The notes: a model not told the origin generated them from the letters alone. Counted from the stretch's first letter, positions 25,478-37,473 are shown. The stretch: DNA of 64,000 nucleotides from Spirosomataceae bacterium TFI 002 (GCA_900230115.1 LT907983.1:3038001-3102000), one strand, 5' to 3'. Program-made: numbers and translations.

Positions 25478-25759
25478 ATGAAACAGCTTTTTAAGATCTT
25501 ATTTGTCCTTGTGTTAATACTAGTTGTGTCAAATCAGACATGGGCTCAATGTGCCATGTGTAGAGCCACTGTGAATAGTAATTTGAGCGAAGGGCGAGGA
25601 GTTATTGGTACAGGAATAAATTTTGGAATCCTTTATTTGTTACTAACACCTTACATTTTAGTTGGTACTCTAGTTTTCTTATGGTACCGAAATGGAAAGA
25701 AGGAGTTAGCCAATAAGTTGGCCATTGGAAGAAGAATAAAGGAAATTTATAAATCTTAG
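25478..25759 (+). CDS. small exported membrane protein with CAMC motif
   Basis: 93 aa. A signal peptide (1-23) precedes CAMC at residues 25-28 and a single helix at about 44-68, with a basic C-terminus (GRRIKEIYKS). The cysteine pair right after the signal cleavage site would lie in the periplasm and could be a metal or thiol site. It is the last gene of the cox cluster, one base after the DUF420 stop, so a role in oxidase assembly is inferred. Bacteroidota often carry a similar small gene here, of unknown function. The frame is open upstream but the ATG at 25478 gives the signal peptide. Its stop overlaps the glmM stop by four bases. Confidence 0.75.
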   Translation: MKQLFKILFVLVLILVVSNQTWAQCAMCRATVNSNLSEGRGVIGTGINFGILYLLLTPYILVGTLVFLWYRNGKKELANKLAIGRRIKEIYKS

Positions 25760-27153
25760 TTTCTAATCGCGTCTTTTATATCGTGAATGATCTTATCGGC
25801 CAATGAGTTGGCTGTGGTTTCAAACTCGCTTTCAGCGTAAATTCTAATAATAGGCTCAGTATTGGATTTTCTTAAATGAACCCATTCAGAGCCGAAATAT
25901 ATCTTAAGACCATCTTGGGTATCGCATTCTTGTTTCTGGTACTTTGTGTTTATTTTTGACAATATACCATCTACATCCATAGACTTATCCAACTCAATTT
26001 TCTTCTTAGCTATATAATAGTCGGGATACGATTTTCTTAAAACTCCTATTGATTTTCCGAAATGTGCAAGGTGACTTAAGAAGAGAGCTATACCTACAAG
26101 TGCATCTCTGCCATAGTGAAGTTCAGGTAGAATTATTCCTCCGTTACCTTCACCTCCAATTATGGAATGGTGCTTTTTCATCATTTCTACAACGTTGACT
26201 TCGCCAACTGCAGACGCGAAATACTTGCCACCGTGCTTTTCTGTCACCTCTCGTAGAGCGATTGTAGAAGATAGGTTTGAAACAGTTGTATGTTCAGTAT
26301 TCTTTCTGTTCTTTAAAATATAGTCAGCAACTGCCACCAGTGTATATTCTTCACCAAACGGTTCGCCATTCTCAGTTATAAAGGCCAAACGATCGACATC
26401 TGGATCTACAACTATACCTAAGTCATAATCTCCATTTCTAAGCTCTTGTGATAGCTCTAAAAGGTTTTCTGGCAATGGTTCGGGATTGTGAGCGAAATGT
26501 CCTGTTGGTTCACAATTCAATTCTTTAATTTGAGTAACTCCAAGAGCCTTTAGGAGTTTTGGTACGGCGATTCCTCCACTTGAGTTAACGGCATCTACAA
26601 CAACTCTAAATTTTGATTTTTTGATAGCTTCTACATCGACTAGGTCGAGTTTAAGAATCATTTCTATGTGTTTATCTAGGTAGCTATCGTCTGTTGTATA
26701 TTTTCCTAACTTTTTGACATCTACAAAGCTGAAATCGTCATTGTTGGCAATATCTAGAAGCTTTTCTCCAAGCTCTCCTGAAATAAACTCACCTTTATTG
26801 TTAAGTAATTTCAAAGCATTCCATTGTGCAGGATTATGGCTGGCTGTGAGGATTATTCCACCATCAGCTTTTTCCATTGGAACGGCAATTTCAACCGTAG
26901 GTGTTGTACTAAGACCGAGATCAATAATGTCATAACCTTGCGACATCAATGTACTAGAAACTAATTGCGTTATAATTTCGCCGGACAACCTTGCGTCTCG
27001 CCCAATTATAATTTTGTTTGCTTTTGGATTAGCCTCTTTTAATAACATGCCGTATGCAGCTGCAAACTTAACAACATCAATTGGAGTAAGATTGTCTCCA
27101 GGAGCTCCACCGATTGTGCCCCTAATGCCCGAAATAGATTTAATTAAACTCAA
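25756..27153 (-). CDS. glmM: phosphoglucosamine mutase-type phosphohexomutase, TTG start
   Basis: 465 aa, a full alpha-D-phosphohexomutase. The phosphoserine loop is TASHNPAQWN, the metal site DPDVDRLAF, the sugar loop GEGNGG, and the phosphate site RKSNTEPIIRIYAE near the C-terminus. The family interconverts glucosamine-6- and -1-phosphate for peptidoglycan and LPS; phosphoglucomutase/phosphomannomutase activity cannot be excluded by sequence. The frame begins at TTG 27153 (protein SLIKSISGIRGTIGG after Met), which matches the usual N-terminus, and there is no ATG back to the TAA at 27178-27180. Confidence 0.9.
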   Translation of the reverse strand: MSLIKSISGIRGTIGGAPGDNLTPIDVVKFAAAYGMLLKEANPKANKIIIGRDARLSGEIITQLVSSTLMSQGYDIIDLGLSTTPTVEIAVPMEKADGGIILTASHNPAQWNALKLLNNKGEFISGELGEKLLDIANNDDFSFVDVKKLGKYTTDDSYLDKHIEMILKLDLVDVEAIKKSKFRVVVDAVNSSGGIAVPKLLKALGVTQIKELNCEPTGHFAHNPEPLPENLLELSQELRNGDYDLGIVVDPDVDRLAFITENGEPFGEEYTLVAVADYILKNRKNTEHTTVSNLSSTIALREVTEKHGGKYFASAVGEVNVVEMMKKHHSIIGGEGNGGIILPELHYGRDALVGIALFLSHLAHFGKSIGVLRKSYPDYYIAKKKIELDKSMDVDGILSKINTKYQKQECDTQDGLKIYFGSEWVHLRKSNTEPIIRIYAESEFETTANSLADKIIHDIKDAIRN

Positions 27154-27245
27154 ATTATAATAAAGGTTGGTACGATCTTAATGGTAAAATTACATCCATT
27201 TAGCTGCGAATGAAAAGAAAAGTTAGAGTTATTAGCAAGGATTTA

Positions 27246-27980
27246 TTATTCGGTATCTTTAATTTTATGAAGTAAATTTTTAGCCCAATCAATTGGCAAT
27301 TTTTGAACCGATTCATTGAGCAAATTATTCCATTGTGATGATATACTTTCTAGCTCATCAAATTCATATGTTGCAGTTGAAAATTTAAACTTGCTATCTT
27401 CATATATAAGTACATCAATAGGAAAATCAACATCATTTGCACTTACTCTAGTACTATCAAAAGCTAAGAAACCTAATTTAAGAACCTCCCTCAGAGAAGT
27501 TTCATACTTAATGTTTCTATTTAATATTGGTTTCCCGAATCCTGAATTTCCAATTATAATGAAGGGGGAACCTTGGGTAACTTCAATCCAGTTTCCCTCG
27601 GGATATACTAAGAAGAGTTTGTGTTCTTCATCGTTTTTCATTTGGCCACCGATTATGGCCCATAGGTTGAATTGTAGTCCTGCACTTAATAAGTGAGCTT
27701 TATCTTGCTGTGCAACTAGCCTAAGCATATCACCAAATGCATTCACGGCTTTGTAAGTTTTGTCAAAATCTTTACCTTTTTCGGGTAAGAGTTCTTCAAA
27801 ATATGTCATGACCTTATCTCTCACGGATCTAAGACCGGAAGTCATTATGAAAAGGTTCTGATCTGTATTTTCAAACGTGAACATTTTCTTTTTAGTAGAA
27901 ACTTCAGTTCCCGAGGTGATTCTTGAATCTGATATTGCAACTATACCTTTGGCAACTTTTACGCCTAAACAGAAGGTCAT
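27246..27980 (-). CDS. Anbu-like proteasome-type N-terminal nucleophile hydrolase
   Basis: 244 aa. Met1 is followed directly by Thr2 in MTFCLGVKVAKGIVAISDSR, so loss of Met exposes a threonine nucleophile as in proteasome beta subunits. D18 in SDSR and lysines in STKKKMF (about 30-32) fit the catalytic Asp and Lys. Length and sequence match the COG3484 (Anbu, BPH) group. In many bacteria Anbu genes lie with an alpha-E protein, a transglutaminase-like protease and an ATP-grasp protein. None of these are here, so this copy is an orphan between glmM and a membrane protein. Known Anbu forms helical dodecamers; the substrate is unclear. Confidence 0.82.
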   Translation of the reverse strand: MTFCLGVKVAKGIVAISDSRITSGTEVSTKKKMFTFENTDQNLFIMTSGLRSVRDKVMTYFEELLPEKGKDFDKTYKAVNAFGDMLRLVAQQDKAHLLSAGLQFNLWAIIGGQMKNDEEHKLFLVYPEGNWIEVTQGSPFIIIGNSGFGKPILNRNIKYETSLREVLKLGFLAFDSTRVSANDVDFPIDVLIYEDSKFKFSTATYEFDELESISSQWNNLLNESVQKLPIDWAKNLLHKIKDTE

Positions 27981-28122
27981 AAGTATATAATTTGTTTATT
28001 TTTAATTTGGACGAAGGTCGTAATATTAATTAAGAAAAATTGCTAGAAACGTTGATATAAAATGATTGTAATTCGAATTATATTCCGAACTTAATAATCT
28101 CAAACTATAACATTATAATTAG

Positions 28123-28893
28123 ATGACTACAAAATTAGAACAAAATTTGGCTCATGGCTATGAGGTTAAAATCGGGGAATACTTATCCAAGGGCTTTGAT
28201 ATTTTTAAAGCAAATGCTGGTGGTTACATAGGTTATACCGTTTTATATATGATTTTAAGTTCGATTATAAACTTAATACCATTTTTGAATTTATTTGCGT
28301 CTATTTTAATTTCACCTTGTTTAGTTTTTGGTTTTCATCTTGTTTCAAAATCAATTCATGTAGATAAAGTAGTACCACCTTTTGGAGAATTTTTTCGTGG
28401 TTTTGATCACTTTAGCAAATTAATACTGATTGCACTTTTAAGTTTCTTGGGCTATTTCATTGTTGCTTTACCAATAATAATAACAATTGGCGTAAGTGCC
28501 TTTACTCTTCAGGATGCTAATGCAAAAGAAATATTTGATACACTTATTGGTGGTCCTTTCTTTGTTGTGGTACTAACAATATGTGGATTTATTTACTTGG
28601 GTGTAAGTTGGTTTTTTGCAAGTTTATTGGCTGTATATCATAATATGTCGGCTTGGGAAGCATTAGAGACTAGTAGGAAATTGATTACCAGAAACTGGTT
28701 TATGATGTTTGTATTTCTTTTGCTGGTAGGTATTATTGCTGTATCAGGAGTGATCTTGTTTATTATTGGTTTAGTAGTTACTGTTCCTATTGCCCTTTGC
28801 TATGTTTTTGCTGCGTTTGAAGACATTGTCGGAATTCCTGGTAATGATGTTACGGATTACAATATCGAAGGAATAGGAGAGGGTTTAAGTTGA
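28123..28893 (+). CDS. integral membrane protein, unknown function
   Basis: 256 aa with about six helices: residues 34-58, 58-75, 104-130, 143-170, 190-215 and 215-235. The hydrophobic content and the conserved-looking segment SAWEALETSRKLITRNWFMMF resemble the membrane domain shared by glycerophosphodiester phosphodiesterase-linked and DUF975/DUF4013-type proteins. No catalytic motif is seen. It stands alone with a terminator directly after the stop, divergent from the Anbu gene. Confidence 0.72.
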   Translation: MTTKLEQNLAHGYEVKIGEYLSKGFDIFKANAGGYIGYTVLYMILSSIINLIPFLNLFASILISPCLVFGFHLVSKSIHVDKVVPPFGEFFRGFDHFSKLILIALLSFLGYFIVALPIIITIGVSAFTLQDANAKEIFDTLIGGPFFVVVLTICGFIYLGVSWFFASLLAVYHNMSAWEALETSRKLITRNWFMMFVFLLLVGIIAVSGVILFIIGLVVTVPIALCYVFAAFEDIVGIPGNDVTDYNIEGIGEGLS

Positions 28894-28902
28894 ATATAAA
28901 AA

Positions 28903-28935
28903 AAAGACATTCGGGAAACCCAAATGTCTTTCTAA
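28903..28935 (+). terminator. intrinsic terminator after the membrane protein gene
   Basis: AAAGACATT (28903-28911) and GGG pair with CCC and AATGTCTTT (28923-28931) around an AAA loop, followed by a short T-rich tail. Confidence 0.8.
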
Positions 28936-29048
28936 GACGAAAATACTTTAACCTATGATCAAGATCTTCCTTGTGAGTTAATCTTGTGTTCTTAAAGAAC
29001 TATACAAAGGTAATTTAATATATTCAATTTTTAAAATGTTTTAAAAAC

Positions 29049-29078
29049 AAATGCCCCTTTCGTTTGAAAGGGGCATTT
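29049..29078 (-). terminator. intrinsic terminator of rpoC
   Basis: A perfect 13-bp stem, AAATGCCCCTTTC (29049-29061) with GAAAGGGGCATTT (29066-29078), 4-base loop. In the minus direction it lies just past the rpoC stop and is followed by T-rich sequence. Confidence 0.85.
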
Positions 29079-29080
29079 TA

Positions 29081-32000
29081 TTAATTAACGTATTCACGTT
29101 TTCTTGTTTCAAGCATTTTCTTTTCTTCGGCAGCTTCAATTTCAGCTTTAGATCCGATGATAAGATTTTGATACTTTCTTCGACCAGTTCCAGCTGGGAT
29201 CAAGTGTCCAACAATCACGTTTTCTTTAAGACCTTCTAGATCGTCACGTTTTCCTTTTACAGAAGCTTCAGACAATACTTTAGTTGTCTCTTGGAAAGAG
29301 GCTGCAGAAATAAATGATTCAGTTCCCAAAGAAGCGGTAGTGATACCTTGAAGAATTATTTGTGAAACAGCTGGTTGAGCATCTCTCATCTGCATTAGTT
29401 TCATATCTTCTCTCTTTAATCTACTGTTTTCATCTCTGAACTCGCGATTAGTTACCATTTGACCTGGCTTAAATCGATCAGACTCTCCAGAATCCATGAT
29501 TACTTTCATGTCAAGTATTCTATCGTTTTCTTCACGGAATGACCATTTGTCAACGGCTTGCATTTCAAGGAATGAAGTATCTCCAGCATCAATGATATCC
29601 ACTTTCTGCATCATTTGACGCACGATAGTTTCAATATGTTTATCAGAGATTTTTACACCTTGTTGGCGATATACAGCTTGTGTTTCTTCTACAAGGTACT
29701 CTTGTACAGCTGTAGGTCCTTTGATACGAAGAATATCGGCTGGTGTAATTGCTCCATCAGATAATGGTTCTCCAGCTTTTACGAAGTCACCTTCTTGAAC
29801 TAAGATTAGTTTCGCAAGGGAAACCATGTATTTCATCTTTGTTCCGTCTTTTGCTTCTACGAAAACTTCTCTGTTACCACGCTTAATTCCACCATACGAA
29901 ACAACACCGTCTATTTCAGAGACAACCGCTGGGTTAGATGGGTTACGTGCTTCAAATAGCTCCGTTACACGTGGAAGACCACCCGTAATATCCGAGTTCA
30001 TGTTTACCGCACGAGGTATTTTAGAAAGAACTTGACCAGCTTTGATCTTAGTTCCGTCTTCAACCATCAAACGAGCTCCTACAGGTAAGTTATAAGACTT
30101 GTCGCCTTTTTTACTCTTGACTATAACAGCTGGGTTTTTAGTACGATCTTTTGTATCTGTAATTACCTTGTCTTTGAAACCTGTTTGCTCATCGGCTTCT
30201 TCTCTGAAAGTAATACCTTCTTCAATAGATTCGTACTCAATCGTACCGTCCATTTCAGCGATAATTACGGCGTTAAACTGATCCCAGTGACAAATTGCGT
30301 CTCCTTTCTCAATTTTTTGTCCATCTTTCAAAGTTAGTGTAGCTCCGTAAGGAATAATATTAGCGATCAAGATTTGGTTTGTCTCTGGATCTACAATTCT
30401 TACTTCACCACGTCTACCTAAAACTATTGTTGCGGGGTTTCCTTCTTTATCAAGGCTTTCTACCGTTTTGATATCTTCAAAACTTACAACTCCACTAAAT
30501 TTCGCTTTGATGTTTGCATCAACCGAAACGTTCATAGCTGTACCCCCTGTGTGGAAAGTACGAAGTGTAAGTTGAGTACCTGGCTCTCCAATAGACTGTG
30601 ATGCAATTACACCAACAGCTTCTCCAACTTCAGCCATACGACCAGAAGCAAGGTTTCTACCGTAACATTTAGCACAAATACCTGTTCTTGTTTCACAAGT
30701 TAATGCAGATCTGATTTCGATAGAATCTATTGAAGTTTCATCTACTCTGTCAGCAACTTCTTCAGTGATTTCTTCACCTGCGGGAAGTATTACTTCTTTT
30801 GTAAGAGGATCAACAATATCATAAAGGGAAGTTCTTCCCAATATTCTTTCAGATAATGGTACTATGATATCTTCATTTTCCTTTAAGGCTGCAACTGTGA
30901 TACCACGTAAAGTTTCACAATCTTGCTCATTGACAACTACGTCTTGAGCTACATCATGAAGACGACGAGTTAGGTAACCAGCATCGGCAGTTTTAAGTGC
31001 TGTATCGGCAAGACCTTTACGAGCACCGTGTGTAGAGATAAAGTACTCTAATACATCCAAACCTTCTTTAAAGTTAGATAGAATTGGGTTTTCAATGATT
31101 TCTCCAACAGATCCAGCAATGTTTTTCTGTGGTTTCGCCATCAAACCTCTCATACCACCAAGTTGACGAATTTGCTCTTTAGAACCACGGGCTCCAGAGT
31201 GCATCATCATATATACCGAGTTAAATCCTTGATCAGTATCTTCTAGTTGTTTTAGAAGCGTCTCTCTTAATCTAGTGTTTACCCTTGTCCAAATATCAAT
31301 AATCTGGTTGTAACGTTCACGTTCGGTAATGATACCAAACATGTAGTTGCTTTGTACTTCTTCTACTTCACCTCTTGCGTTTTCGATCAAACTTTGCTTC
31401 TCTTCTGGGATCATGATATCACCCAATCCGATAGAAAGTCCTCCTTCAAATGCCTGAGTATAACCAAGAGTCTTGATATCATCAAGGAAGTCTGCAGTAC
31501 GTGCAAAACTTACCACTTTGAATACTTGACCAATGATTGTTTGAAGTTTTTTCTTCGTTAACAGTTCGTTGATATAACCAACTTTCTCCGGGACGAATTG
31601 ATTGAAAAGTACTCTACCAGCAACTGTTTCAATAATTTTATCTTCAAGTTCTCCTTGAGCATTCTTAACTTTCAGTTTACAGTTGATATATGCATGAGTT
31701 GAAAGCTGTCCTTCGTTCATTGCAATGATCACCTCTTCCGGAGCGTAGAATGTCATTCCTTCTCCTTTGATTTTCTCATTCTCTGTTGATCTCTTACCTT
31801 TTGTTACGTAGTAAAGACCCAATACCATGTCCTGAGAAGGTACAGTAATTGGAGCTCCGTTCGCAGGGTTCAAAATGTTATGAGAAGAAAGCATCAAAAC
31901 AGAAGCTTCCATAATTGCTTCTTGTCCAAGTGGTACGTGAACTGCCATTTGGTCACCGTCAAAGTCAGCATTAAATGCAGTACATACTAATGGGTGCAAT

Positions 32001-33385
32001 TGGATAGCTTTACCTTCAACCAATTTTGGTTGGAAAGCTTGAATACCTAATCGGTGAAGAGTAGGAGCACGGTTAAGCATAACTGGGTGTCCTTTCATTA
32101 CATTTTCAAGGATATCCCAAACTACCGCATCTTTTCTATCAACTATTTTCTTAGCAGATTTTACAGTCTTAACTATTCCTCTCTCAATCAATTTACGAAT
32201 GATGAAAGGCTTAAAAAGTTCAGCAGCCATTCCTTTTGGAAGACCACATTCGTGAAGTTTTAACTCTGGTCCAACGACGATTACCGAACGTCCAGAATAA
32301 TCAACACGTTTTCCAAGTAAGTTTTGACGGAAACGACCTTGCTTTCCTTTCAGCATATCTGAAAGAGACTTTAAAGCACGGTTTCCATCTGAACGAACAG
32401 CATTAACCTTTCTTGAGTTATCAAAAAGCGAATCAACAGCTTCTTGTAACATTCTTTTCTCATTACGAAGGATTACTTCTGGAGCTTTAATTTCCAAAAG
32501 ACGCTTCAAACGGTTGTTACGAATGATTACTCTACGATAAAGGTCATTCAAGTCAGATGTTGCAAATCTTCCTCCATCAAGTGGAACAAGTGGACGCAAT
32601 TCTGGTGGTATTACAGGAACCATACGAATAACCATCCATTCTGGGCGGTTTTCGATTCTTGTATTTGCATCACGGAAAGCTTCTACAATTCTTAATCTCT
32701 TAAGTGCTTCTGCTTTTCTTTGTTGTGATGTATCAGTTGCAGCTTGGTGACGAAGCGAGTATGACAGTTCATCTAGCTTTAATCTTGCGAGTAACATTTC
32801 AAGAGCATCCGCTCCCATTTTAGCGATGAATTTCTGTGGGTCTTCATCAGGAAGTAGTTGGTTCTCTCTTGGAAGCTTGTCAATGATATCAAGGTACTCC
32901 TCTTCAGTGAGGTAGTCCATGTATTCAATTCCTTCTTCTTCTTTAACACCAGACTGTATTACTACATATCGCTCGTAGTATATAATTTGATCTAGTTTTT
33001 TAGAAGAAAGGCCTAAAAGGTAACCTATTTTGTTTGGTAAACTTTTGAAATACCATATGTGAGCTACAGGAACCACTAATTCGATGTGCCCCATACGCTC
33101 TCTACGTACTTTCTTTTCTGTTACCTCTACACCACATCGGTCACAAATAATTCCTTTGTATCGAATTCTTTTGTATTTACCACAGTGGCATTCCCAGTCT
33201 TTAACCGGTCCAAAAATACGCTCACAAAACAAACCGCCCATTTCAGGTTTGTATGTTCTGTAATTGATAGTTTCGGGTTGAGTAACTTCTCCAAAAGAGC
33301 TTTCCAAAATTGATTCTGGAGAAGCCAAACTAATGGTTATGCTATTGAAGTCACTGTTTATTTTTTTGTTTTTCTTTAAAGACAT
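29081..33385 (-). CDS. rpoC: DNA-directed RNA polymerase subunit beta'
   Basis: 1434 aa, full length. The N-terminal zinc cluster is [19 protein letters not shown] near residue 66. The active-site loop [12 protein letters not shown] binds catalytic Mg. The second zinc site is [14 protein letters not shown]. The Gram-negative-type insertion is present in the C-terminal part. Spacing to rpoB is 34 bases, so the two are co-transcribed. A terminator follows immediately. It starts with ATG, unlike rpoB. Confidence 0.98.
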   Translation of the reverse strand: MSLKKNKKINSDFNSITISLASPESILESSFGEVTQPETINYRTYKPEMGGLFCERIFGPVKDWECHCGKYKRIRYKGIICDRCGVEVTEKKVRRERMGHIELVVPVAHIWYFKSLPNKIGYLLGLSSKKLDQIIYYERYVVIQSGVKEEEGIEYMDYLTEEEYLDIIDKLPRENQLLPDEDPQKFIAKMGADALEMLLARLKLDELSYSLRHQAATDTSQQRKAEALKRLRIVEAFRDANTRIENRPEWMVIRMVPVIPPELRPLVPLDGGRFATSDLNDLYRRVIIRNNRLKRLLEIKAPEVILRNEKRMLQEAVDSLFDNSRKVNAVRSDGNRALKSLSDMLKGKQGRFRQNLLGKRVDYSGRSVIVVGPELKLHECGLPKGMAAELFKPFIIRKLIERGIVKTVKSAKKIVDRKDAVVWDILENVMKGHPVMLNRAPTLHRLGIQAFQPKLVEGKAIQLHPLVCTAFNADFDGDQMAVHVPLGQEAIMEASVLMLSSHNILNPANGAPITVPSQDMVLGLYYVTKGKRSTENEKIKGEGMTFYAPEEVIIAMNEGQLSTHAYINCKLKVKNAQGELEDKIIETVAGRVLFNQFVPEKVGYINELLTKKKLQTIIGQVFKVVSFARTADFLDDIKTLGYTQAFEGGLSIGLGDIMIPEEKQSLIENARGEVEEVQSNYMFGIITERERYNQIIDIWTRVNTRLRETLLKQLEDTDQGFNSVYMMMHSGARGSKEQIRQLGGMRGLMAKPQKNIAGSVGEIIENPILSNFKEGLDVLEYFISTHGARKGLADTALKTADAGYLTRRLHDVAQDVVVNEQDCETLRGITVAALKENEDIIVPLSERILGRTSLYDIVDPLTKEVILPAGEEITEEVADRVDETSIDSIEIRSALTCETRTGICAKCYGRNLASGRMAEVGEAVGVIASQSIGEPGTQLTLRTFHTGGTAMNVSVDANIKAKFSGVVSFEDIKTVESLDKEGNPATIVLGRRGEVRIVDPETNQILIANIIPYGATLTLKDGQKIEKGDAICHWDQFNAVIIAEMDGTIEYESIEEGITFREEADEQTGFKDKVITDTKDRTKNPAVIVKSKKGDKSYNLPVGARLMVEDGTKIKAGQVLSKIPRAVNMNSDITGGLPRVTELFEARNPSNPAVVSEIDGVVSYGGIKRGNREVFVEAKDGTKMKYMVSLAKLILVQEGDFVKAGEPLSDGAITPADILRIKGPTAVQEYLVEETQAVYRQQGVKISDKHIETIVRQMMQKVDIIDAGDTSFLEMQAVDKWSFREENDRILDMKVIMDSGESDRFKPGQMVTNREFRDENSRLKREDMKLMQMRDAQPAVSQIILQGITTASLGTESFISAASFQETTKVLSEASVKGKRDDLEGLKENVIVGHLIPAGTGRRKYQNLIIGSKAEIEAAEEKKMLETRKREYVN

Positions 33386-33419
33386 TCTATATATGTTTTA
33401 ATGAAAATATTCCGTTTGG

Positions 33420-36400
33420 TTATTTCAAGGTGATTTCTAAAGCAAGACCTCTAAGCTCATGTACGAGTACATTGAACGATTCAGGGATACTTGGTTTTGG
33501 TAAATTTTCACCTTTCACAATAGCTTCATAAGCTTTTGCTCTTCCTTGTACATCATCAGATTTTACTGTAAGAATTTCGCGTAAAATATGAGAAGCACCG
33601 AAGGCCTCTAATGCCCATACTTCCATCTCTCCAAAACGTTGACCTCCAAATTGAGCTTTACCTCCAAGTGGTTGTTGCGTAATAAGTGAGTATGGTCCAA
33701 TAGAACGAGCGTGCATTTTATCATCAACTAAGTGACCCAGTTTCAGCATGTATATAATACCAACTGTAACTTTTTGATCAAATGCTTCACCAGTAAGGCC
33801 ATTATAAAGTACTGTTCTACCAAAGTCTGGAAGACCAGCCTCAGCGATTTCAGCACTTACTTCAGCAGAAGATGCACCGTCAAAAATAGGTGTAGCATAG
33901 CGACGGCCTAATTTTTGTCCTGCCCATCCTAGAGCTGTTTCGTAAAGTTGACCGATGTTCATACGAGAAGGTACACCAAGTGGATTCAAAACGATATCCA
34001 TTGTTGATCCATCTTCTAGGAATGGCATGTCTTCGTCAGGTACGATTTTGGCTACAACACCTTTGTTTCCGTGACGACCCGCCATTTTATCACCAACTTT
34101 CAACTTACGTTTCTTAGCGATGTATACTTTAGCAAGCTTAACAATACCAGCTGGAAGTTCATCTCCTACTTCAAGAACGAAACGTTCTCTTTTAAAGATA
34201 CCGATAGTTTCACTACGCTGAGATAGGTAGTTTTTAACCAAACGGATCAATAATGAGTTATTGTGTTCATCTGAAGTCCAGCCTTCCAAGTTGATATCTC
34301 CAAGGAGATTAGACTCTTCAGGTACGTTGTATGTACTTTCGTCAACGTAAGGGTTTTTCTCTGGGAAAAGGTTGTTTGATATATTCGACTTGTTGAATTT
34401 CATTCCTTTTGAAATCAATTCATCGCCAAACTTATGCTTAACTCCTTTACAAGTTTTTCCGTCAAGAATAGAAACCATTTTGCTAATCATCTCAGTCTTA
34501 AGAGACAGAAGATTTTCGCTATGCCTTTTCATAAGAAGTTTAACTTCTTCTTTGTGCTTAGTTCTTTCTTCTTTAGATGGACGAGAGAATAGCTTAGTAT
34601 CAATAACAACTCCTCTTAGTGATGGAGATGCTTTCTTAGATGCGTCTTTTACATCACCAGCTTTGTCTCCAAATATCGCACGAAGCAATTTCTCTTCTGG
34701 TGTTGGATCAGATTCTCCTTTTGGAGTGATTTTACCAATTAAGATATCACCTTCTTTGATGTGAGTTCCTGTAGTAACGATTCCGTTTTCGTCAAGGTTT
34801 TTAACAGCCTCTTCAGAAACGTTAGGGATTTCTGAAGTTAATTCTTCTTGACCTCTCTTTGTATCTCTTACTTCTAGATCAAATTCTTCAATGTGTAGAG
34901 AAGTGAAAATATCATCTCTTACTACTTTCTCAGAAATTACAATCGCATCCTCAAAGTTATATCCTTGCCAAGGCATGAAGGCTACTTTAAGGTTTCTACC
35001 TAAAGCTAATTCTCCTCCTTGTGTTGCATATCCTTCTACCAATACTTGACCTTTAGAAACTCTATCTCCTTTACCAATAATTGGTCTCAGGTTGATACAT
35101 GTATCCTGGTTAGTACGACGGAATTTAATAAGGTTATATTCTTTTTTACTGGTTTGGAAGTTGACTAAGATATCATCTTCGTTCCAGTCGTAATTTACAA
35201 CGATTTTATTTGCATCAACATACTCAACAGTTCCTGCTCCTTCAGCAACAACCATTGTTCTTGAATCTCTAGCAATTCTAGCTTCAAGTCCTGTTCCAAC
35301 AATAGGAGCTTCAGGTCTTAATAGTGGAACTGCTTGACGCTGCATGTTAGATCCCATCAAAGCACGGTTGGCATCATCATGCTCCAAGAAAGGAATGATA
35401 GATGCTGCAACAGATACAATTTGATTTGGGGCAATATCCATATAATCGATCTCTTTTGGATCTTTTAATGGGAAGTCACCTTCGAAACGACACTTCAATA
35501 AAGCATCACCGAATGTTCCTTTTTCGTCTGCTTCTGGAGTTGCAAGGGCAATGTTTTTACCGTCTTCTTCTTCTGCAGTTAAATATTGTACATCACCAGA
35601 AACTCTACCTTCATTGATTTTCATGTAAGGAGTTTCAATGAATCCCATTGAGTTGATTTTCGCATAAGTACAAAGCGAAGATATCAAACCAATGTTTGGT
35701 CCCTCAGGAGTCTCAATCGTACAAAGACGACCGTAGTGTGTATAGTGAACGTCACGTACCTCAAAACCTGCTCTTTCACGAGAAAGACCACCAGGCCCAA
35801 GAGCCGACATTCTTCTTTTGTGAGTAATTTCAGCCAATGGGTTCGTTTGATCCATGAACTGAGAAAGCTGGTTTGTTCCAAAGAACGAGTTAATAACAGA
35901 TGAAAGTGTACGAGCATTGATCAAGTCAACAGGCTTGAAATCTTCATTATCTCTTACGTTCATTCTTTCTTTTATCGTACGAGCCATACGGGCAAGACCT
36001 ACACCAAACTGGCTAGACAATTGCTCTCCTACGGTTCTAACACGACGATTAGAAAGGTGGTCAATATCATCAACAACTGCTTTTGCATTGATCAGACCGA
36101 TCAAATACTTAACGATTTTAATAATATCTTCCGTTGTCAATACTCTTTTCTCAAGAGTAGTCTCAAGATTAAGTTTAGTATTGATTCTATATCTTCCTAC
36201 TTCACCTAAGTCATATCTCTTATCGGAGAAGAAAAGACCTTGGATAATTTCTCTTGCAGTTGCTTCGTCTGGTGCTTCAGTGTTTCTAAGCTGACGATAG
36301 ATTTGCTCAACTGCCTCTTTCTCAGAGTTTGAGCTATCTTTTTGAAGCGTATTATAAATAATATTATACTCGGCAAGATTCGCATCAGTTCTATGAAGAA

Positions 36401-37277
36401 TGATTGAAGGAGTTTCAGTATCAATGATCAGCTGAATATCTTCTTCAGTAATAATAGAATCTCTTTCTAAAATTACTTCGTTTCTATCAATAGATACAAC
36501 TTCTCCTGTGTCTTCATCAACGAAGTCCTCGGTCCAAGTTTTAAGAACTCTAGCTGCAAGCTTGCGGCCTATAGCATTTTTAAGAGCTTTCTTTTCTGAT
36601 TTTACTTCTTCCGATAATTCGAAAAGGTCAAGTATTTCCTTATCTGTTCCAAAACCAATAGATCTTAGAAGAGTTGTTACAGGAAACTTTTTCTTTCTGT
36701 CAATGTACGCATACATGACATTGTTAACGTCGGTAGAGAATTCTATCCATGACCCTTTCATTGGGATTACTCTTGCAGAGTAAAGCTTTGTACCATTGGT
36801 ATGCTTACTCATTGAAAAGAATACACCCGGAGATCTGTGTAGTTGTGATACAATTACACGCTCAGCACCATTGATAATGAATGATGCTCTATCTGTCATG
36901 TATGGAATGTTTCCTAAGAATACTTCTTGCTCGATAGTTTCGAAGTCTTCGTGATCATCATCATTACAAATAAGGCGTAATTTGGCTTTTAGAGGTACCG
37001 AGTAGGTTAAACCTCTGTCTATACTCTCATCTATGGAGTATTTTGGCGGGTCGATTGTATAATCGACGAATTCTAATACAAAGTTGTCTCTAGAATCAGC
37101 AATCGGGAAATTATCCATGAACACCTTATAAAGACCTTCAGCTCTACGGCTTTCGGCAGGTGTATCAATTTGGAAAAATTCCTGAAATGATTTTAACTGA
37201 ATATCCAAAAAGTCAGGATATTCAAGAGCAGGATTGACATTTGCAAAAGACTTTCTTCCAGTTTCTGTCAAATTCAA
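33420..37277 (-). CDS. rpoB: DNA-directed RNA polymerase subunit beta, apparent TTG start
   Basis: 1285 aa and complete. Familiar segments include [17 protein letters not shown] (rifampicin region), [25 protein letters not shown] and the C-terminal [26 protein letters not shown]. No ATG lies between the TAA at 37296-37298 and the conserved N-terminus ([19 protein letters not shown]). The start must be a TTG, at 37277 (chosen) or two codons later. A non-ATG start is unusual for such a highly expressed gene. The 259-base gap to rplL holds an attenuator-like hairpin at 37474-37514, a likely point to lower rpoBC relative to the ribosomal proteins. Confidence 0.97.
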   Translation of the reverse strand: MNLTETGRKSFANVNPALEYPDFLDIQLKSFQEFFQIDTPAESRRAEGLYKVFMDNFPIADSRDNFVLEFVDYTIDPPKYSIDESIDRGLTYSVPLKAKLRLICNDDDHEDFETIEQEVFLGNIPYMTDRASFIINGAERVIVSQLHRSPGVFFSMSKHTNGTKLYSARVIPMKGSWIEFSTDVNNVMYAYIDRKKKFPVTTLLRSIGFGTDKEILDLFELSEEVKSEKKALKNAIGRKLAARVLKTWTEDFVDEDTGEVVSIDRNEVILERDSIITEEDIQLIIDTETPSIILHRTDANLAEYNIIYNTLQKDSSNSEKEAVEQIYRQLRNTEAPDEATAREIIQGLFFSDKRYDLGEVGRYRINTKLNLETTLEKRVLTTEDIIKIVKYLIGLINAKAVVDDIDHLSNRRVRTVGEQLSSQFGVGLARMARTIKERMNVRDNEDFKPVDLINARTLSSVINSFFGTNQLSQFMDQTNPLAEITHKRRMSALGPGGLSRERAGFEVRDVHYTHYGRLCTIETPEGPNIGLISSLCTYAKINSMGFIETPYMKINEGRVSGDVQYLTAEEEDGKNIALATPEADEKGTFGDALLKCRFEGDFPLKDPKEIDYMDIAPNQIVSVAASIIPFLEHDDANRALMGSNMQRQAVPLLRPEAPIVGTGLEARIARDSRTMVVAEGAGTVEYVDANKIVVNYDWNEDDILVNFQTSKKEYNLIKFRRTNQDTCINLRPIIGKGDRVSKGQVLVEGYATQGGELALGRNLKVAFMPWQGYNFEDAIVISEKVVRDDIFTSLHIEEFDLEVRDTKRGQEELTSEIPNVSEEAVKNLDENGIVTTGTHIKEGDILIGKITPKGESDPTPEEKLLRAIFGDKAGDVKDASKKASPSLRGVVIDTKLFSRPSKEERTKHKEEVKLLMKRHSENLLSLKTEMISKMVSILDGKTCKGVKHKFGDELISKGMKFNKSNISNNLFPEKNPYVDESTYNVPEESNLLGDINLEGWTSDEHNNSLLIRLVKNYLSQRSETIGIFKRERFVLEVGDELPAGIVKLAKVYIAKKRKLKVGDKMAGRHGNKGVVAKIVPDEDMPFLEDGSTMDIVLNPLGVPSRMNIGQLYETALGWAGQKLGRRYATPIFDGASSAEVSAEIAEAGLPDFGRTVLYNGLTGEAFDQKVTVGIIYMLKLGHLVDDKMHARSIGPYSLITQQPLGGKAQFGGQRFGEMEVWALEAFGASHILREILTVKSDDVQGRAKAYEAIVKGENLPKPSIPESFNVLVHELRGLALEITLK

Positions 37278-37473
37278 AGTTTTAAATTGTTTAAGTTAAA
37301 AAATTTAATCCTTGGAAAACCCAATTAGGCTTTCAAAATCCGCAGTTAATCCGAAATTTGTCCCTGTTCTTTTGTCCTACGAAAACAAAAGTGTATCGGA
37401 AAAAAATCTTGGTTCGAAGTCTTGATGACTTCTAAAATCTTATGTAGTTTTCTTGGCTATCTTTTTACGGCAA

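Noticed and set aside
34372-34764. Open frames on the plus strand inside rpoB and rpoC
   Set aside because: They mirror the codon pattern of the polymerase genes and have no recognisable domain; the minus-strand genes are certain.
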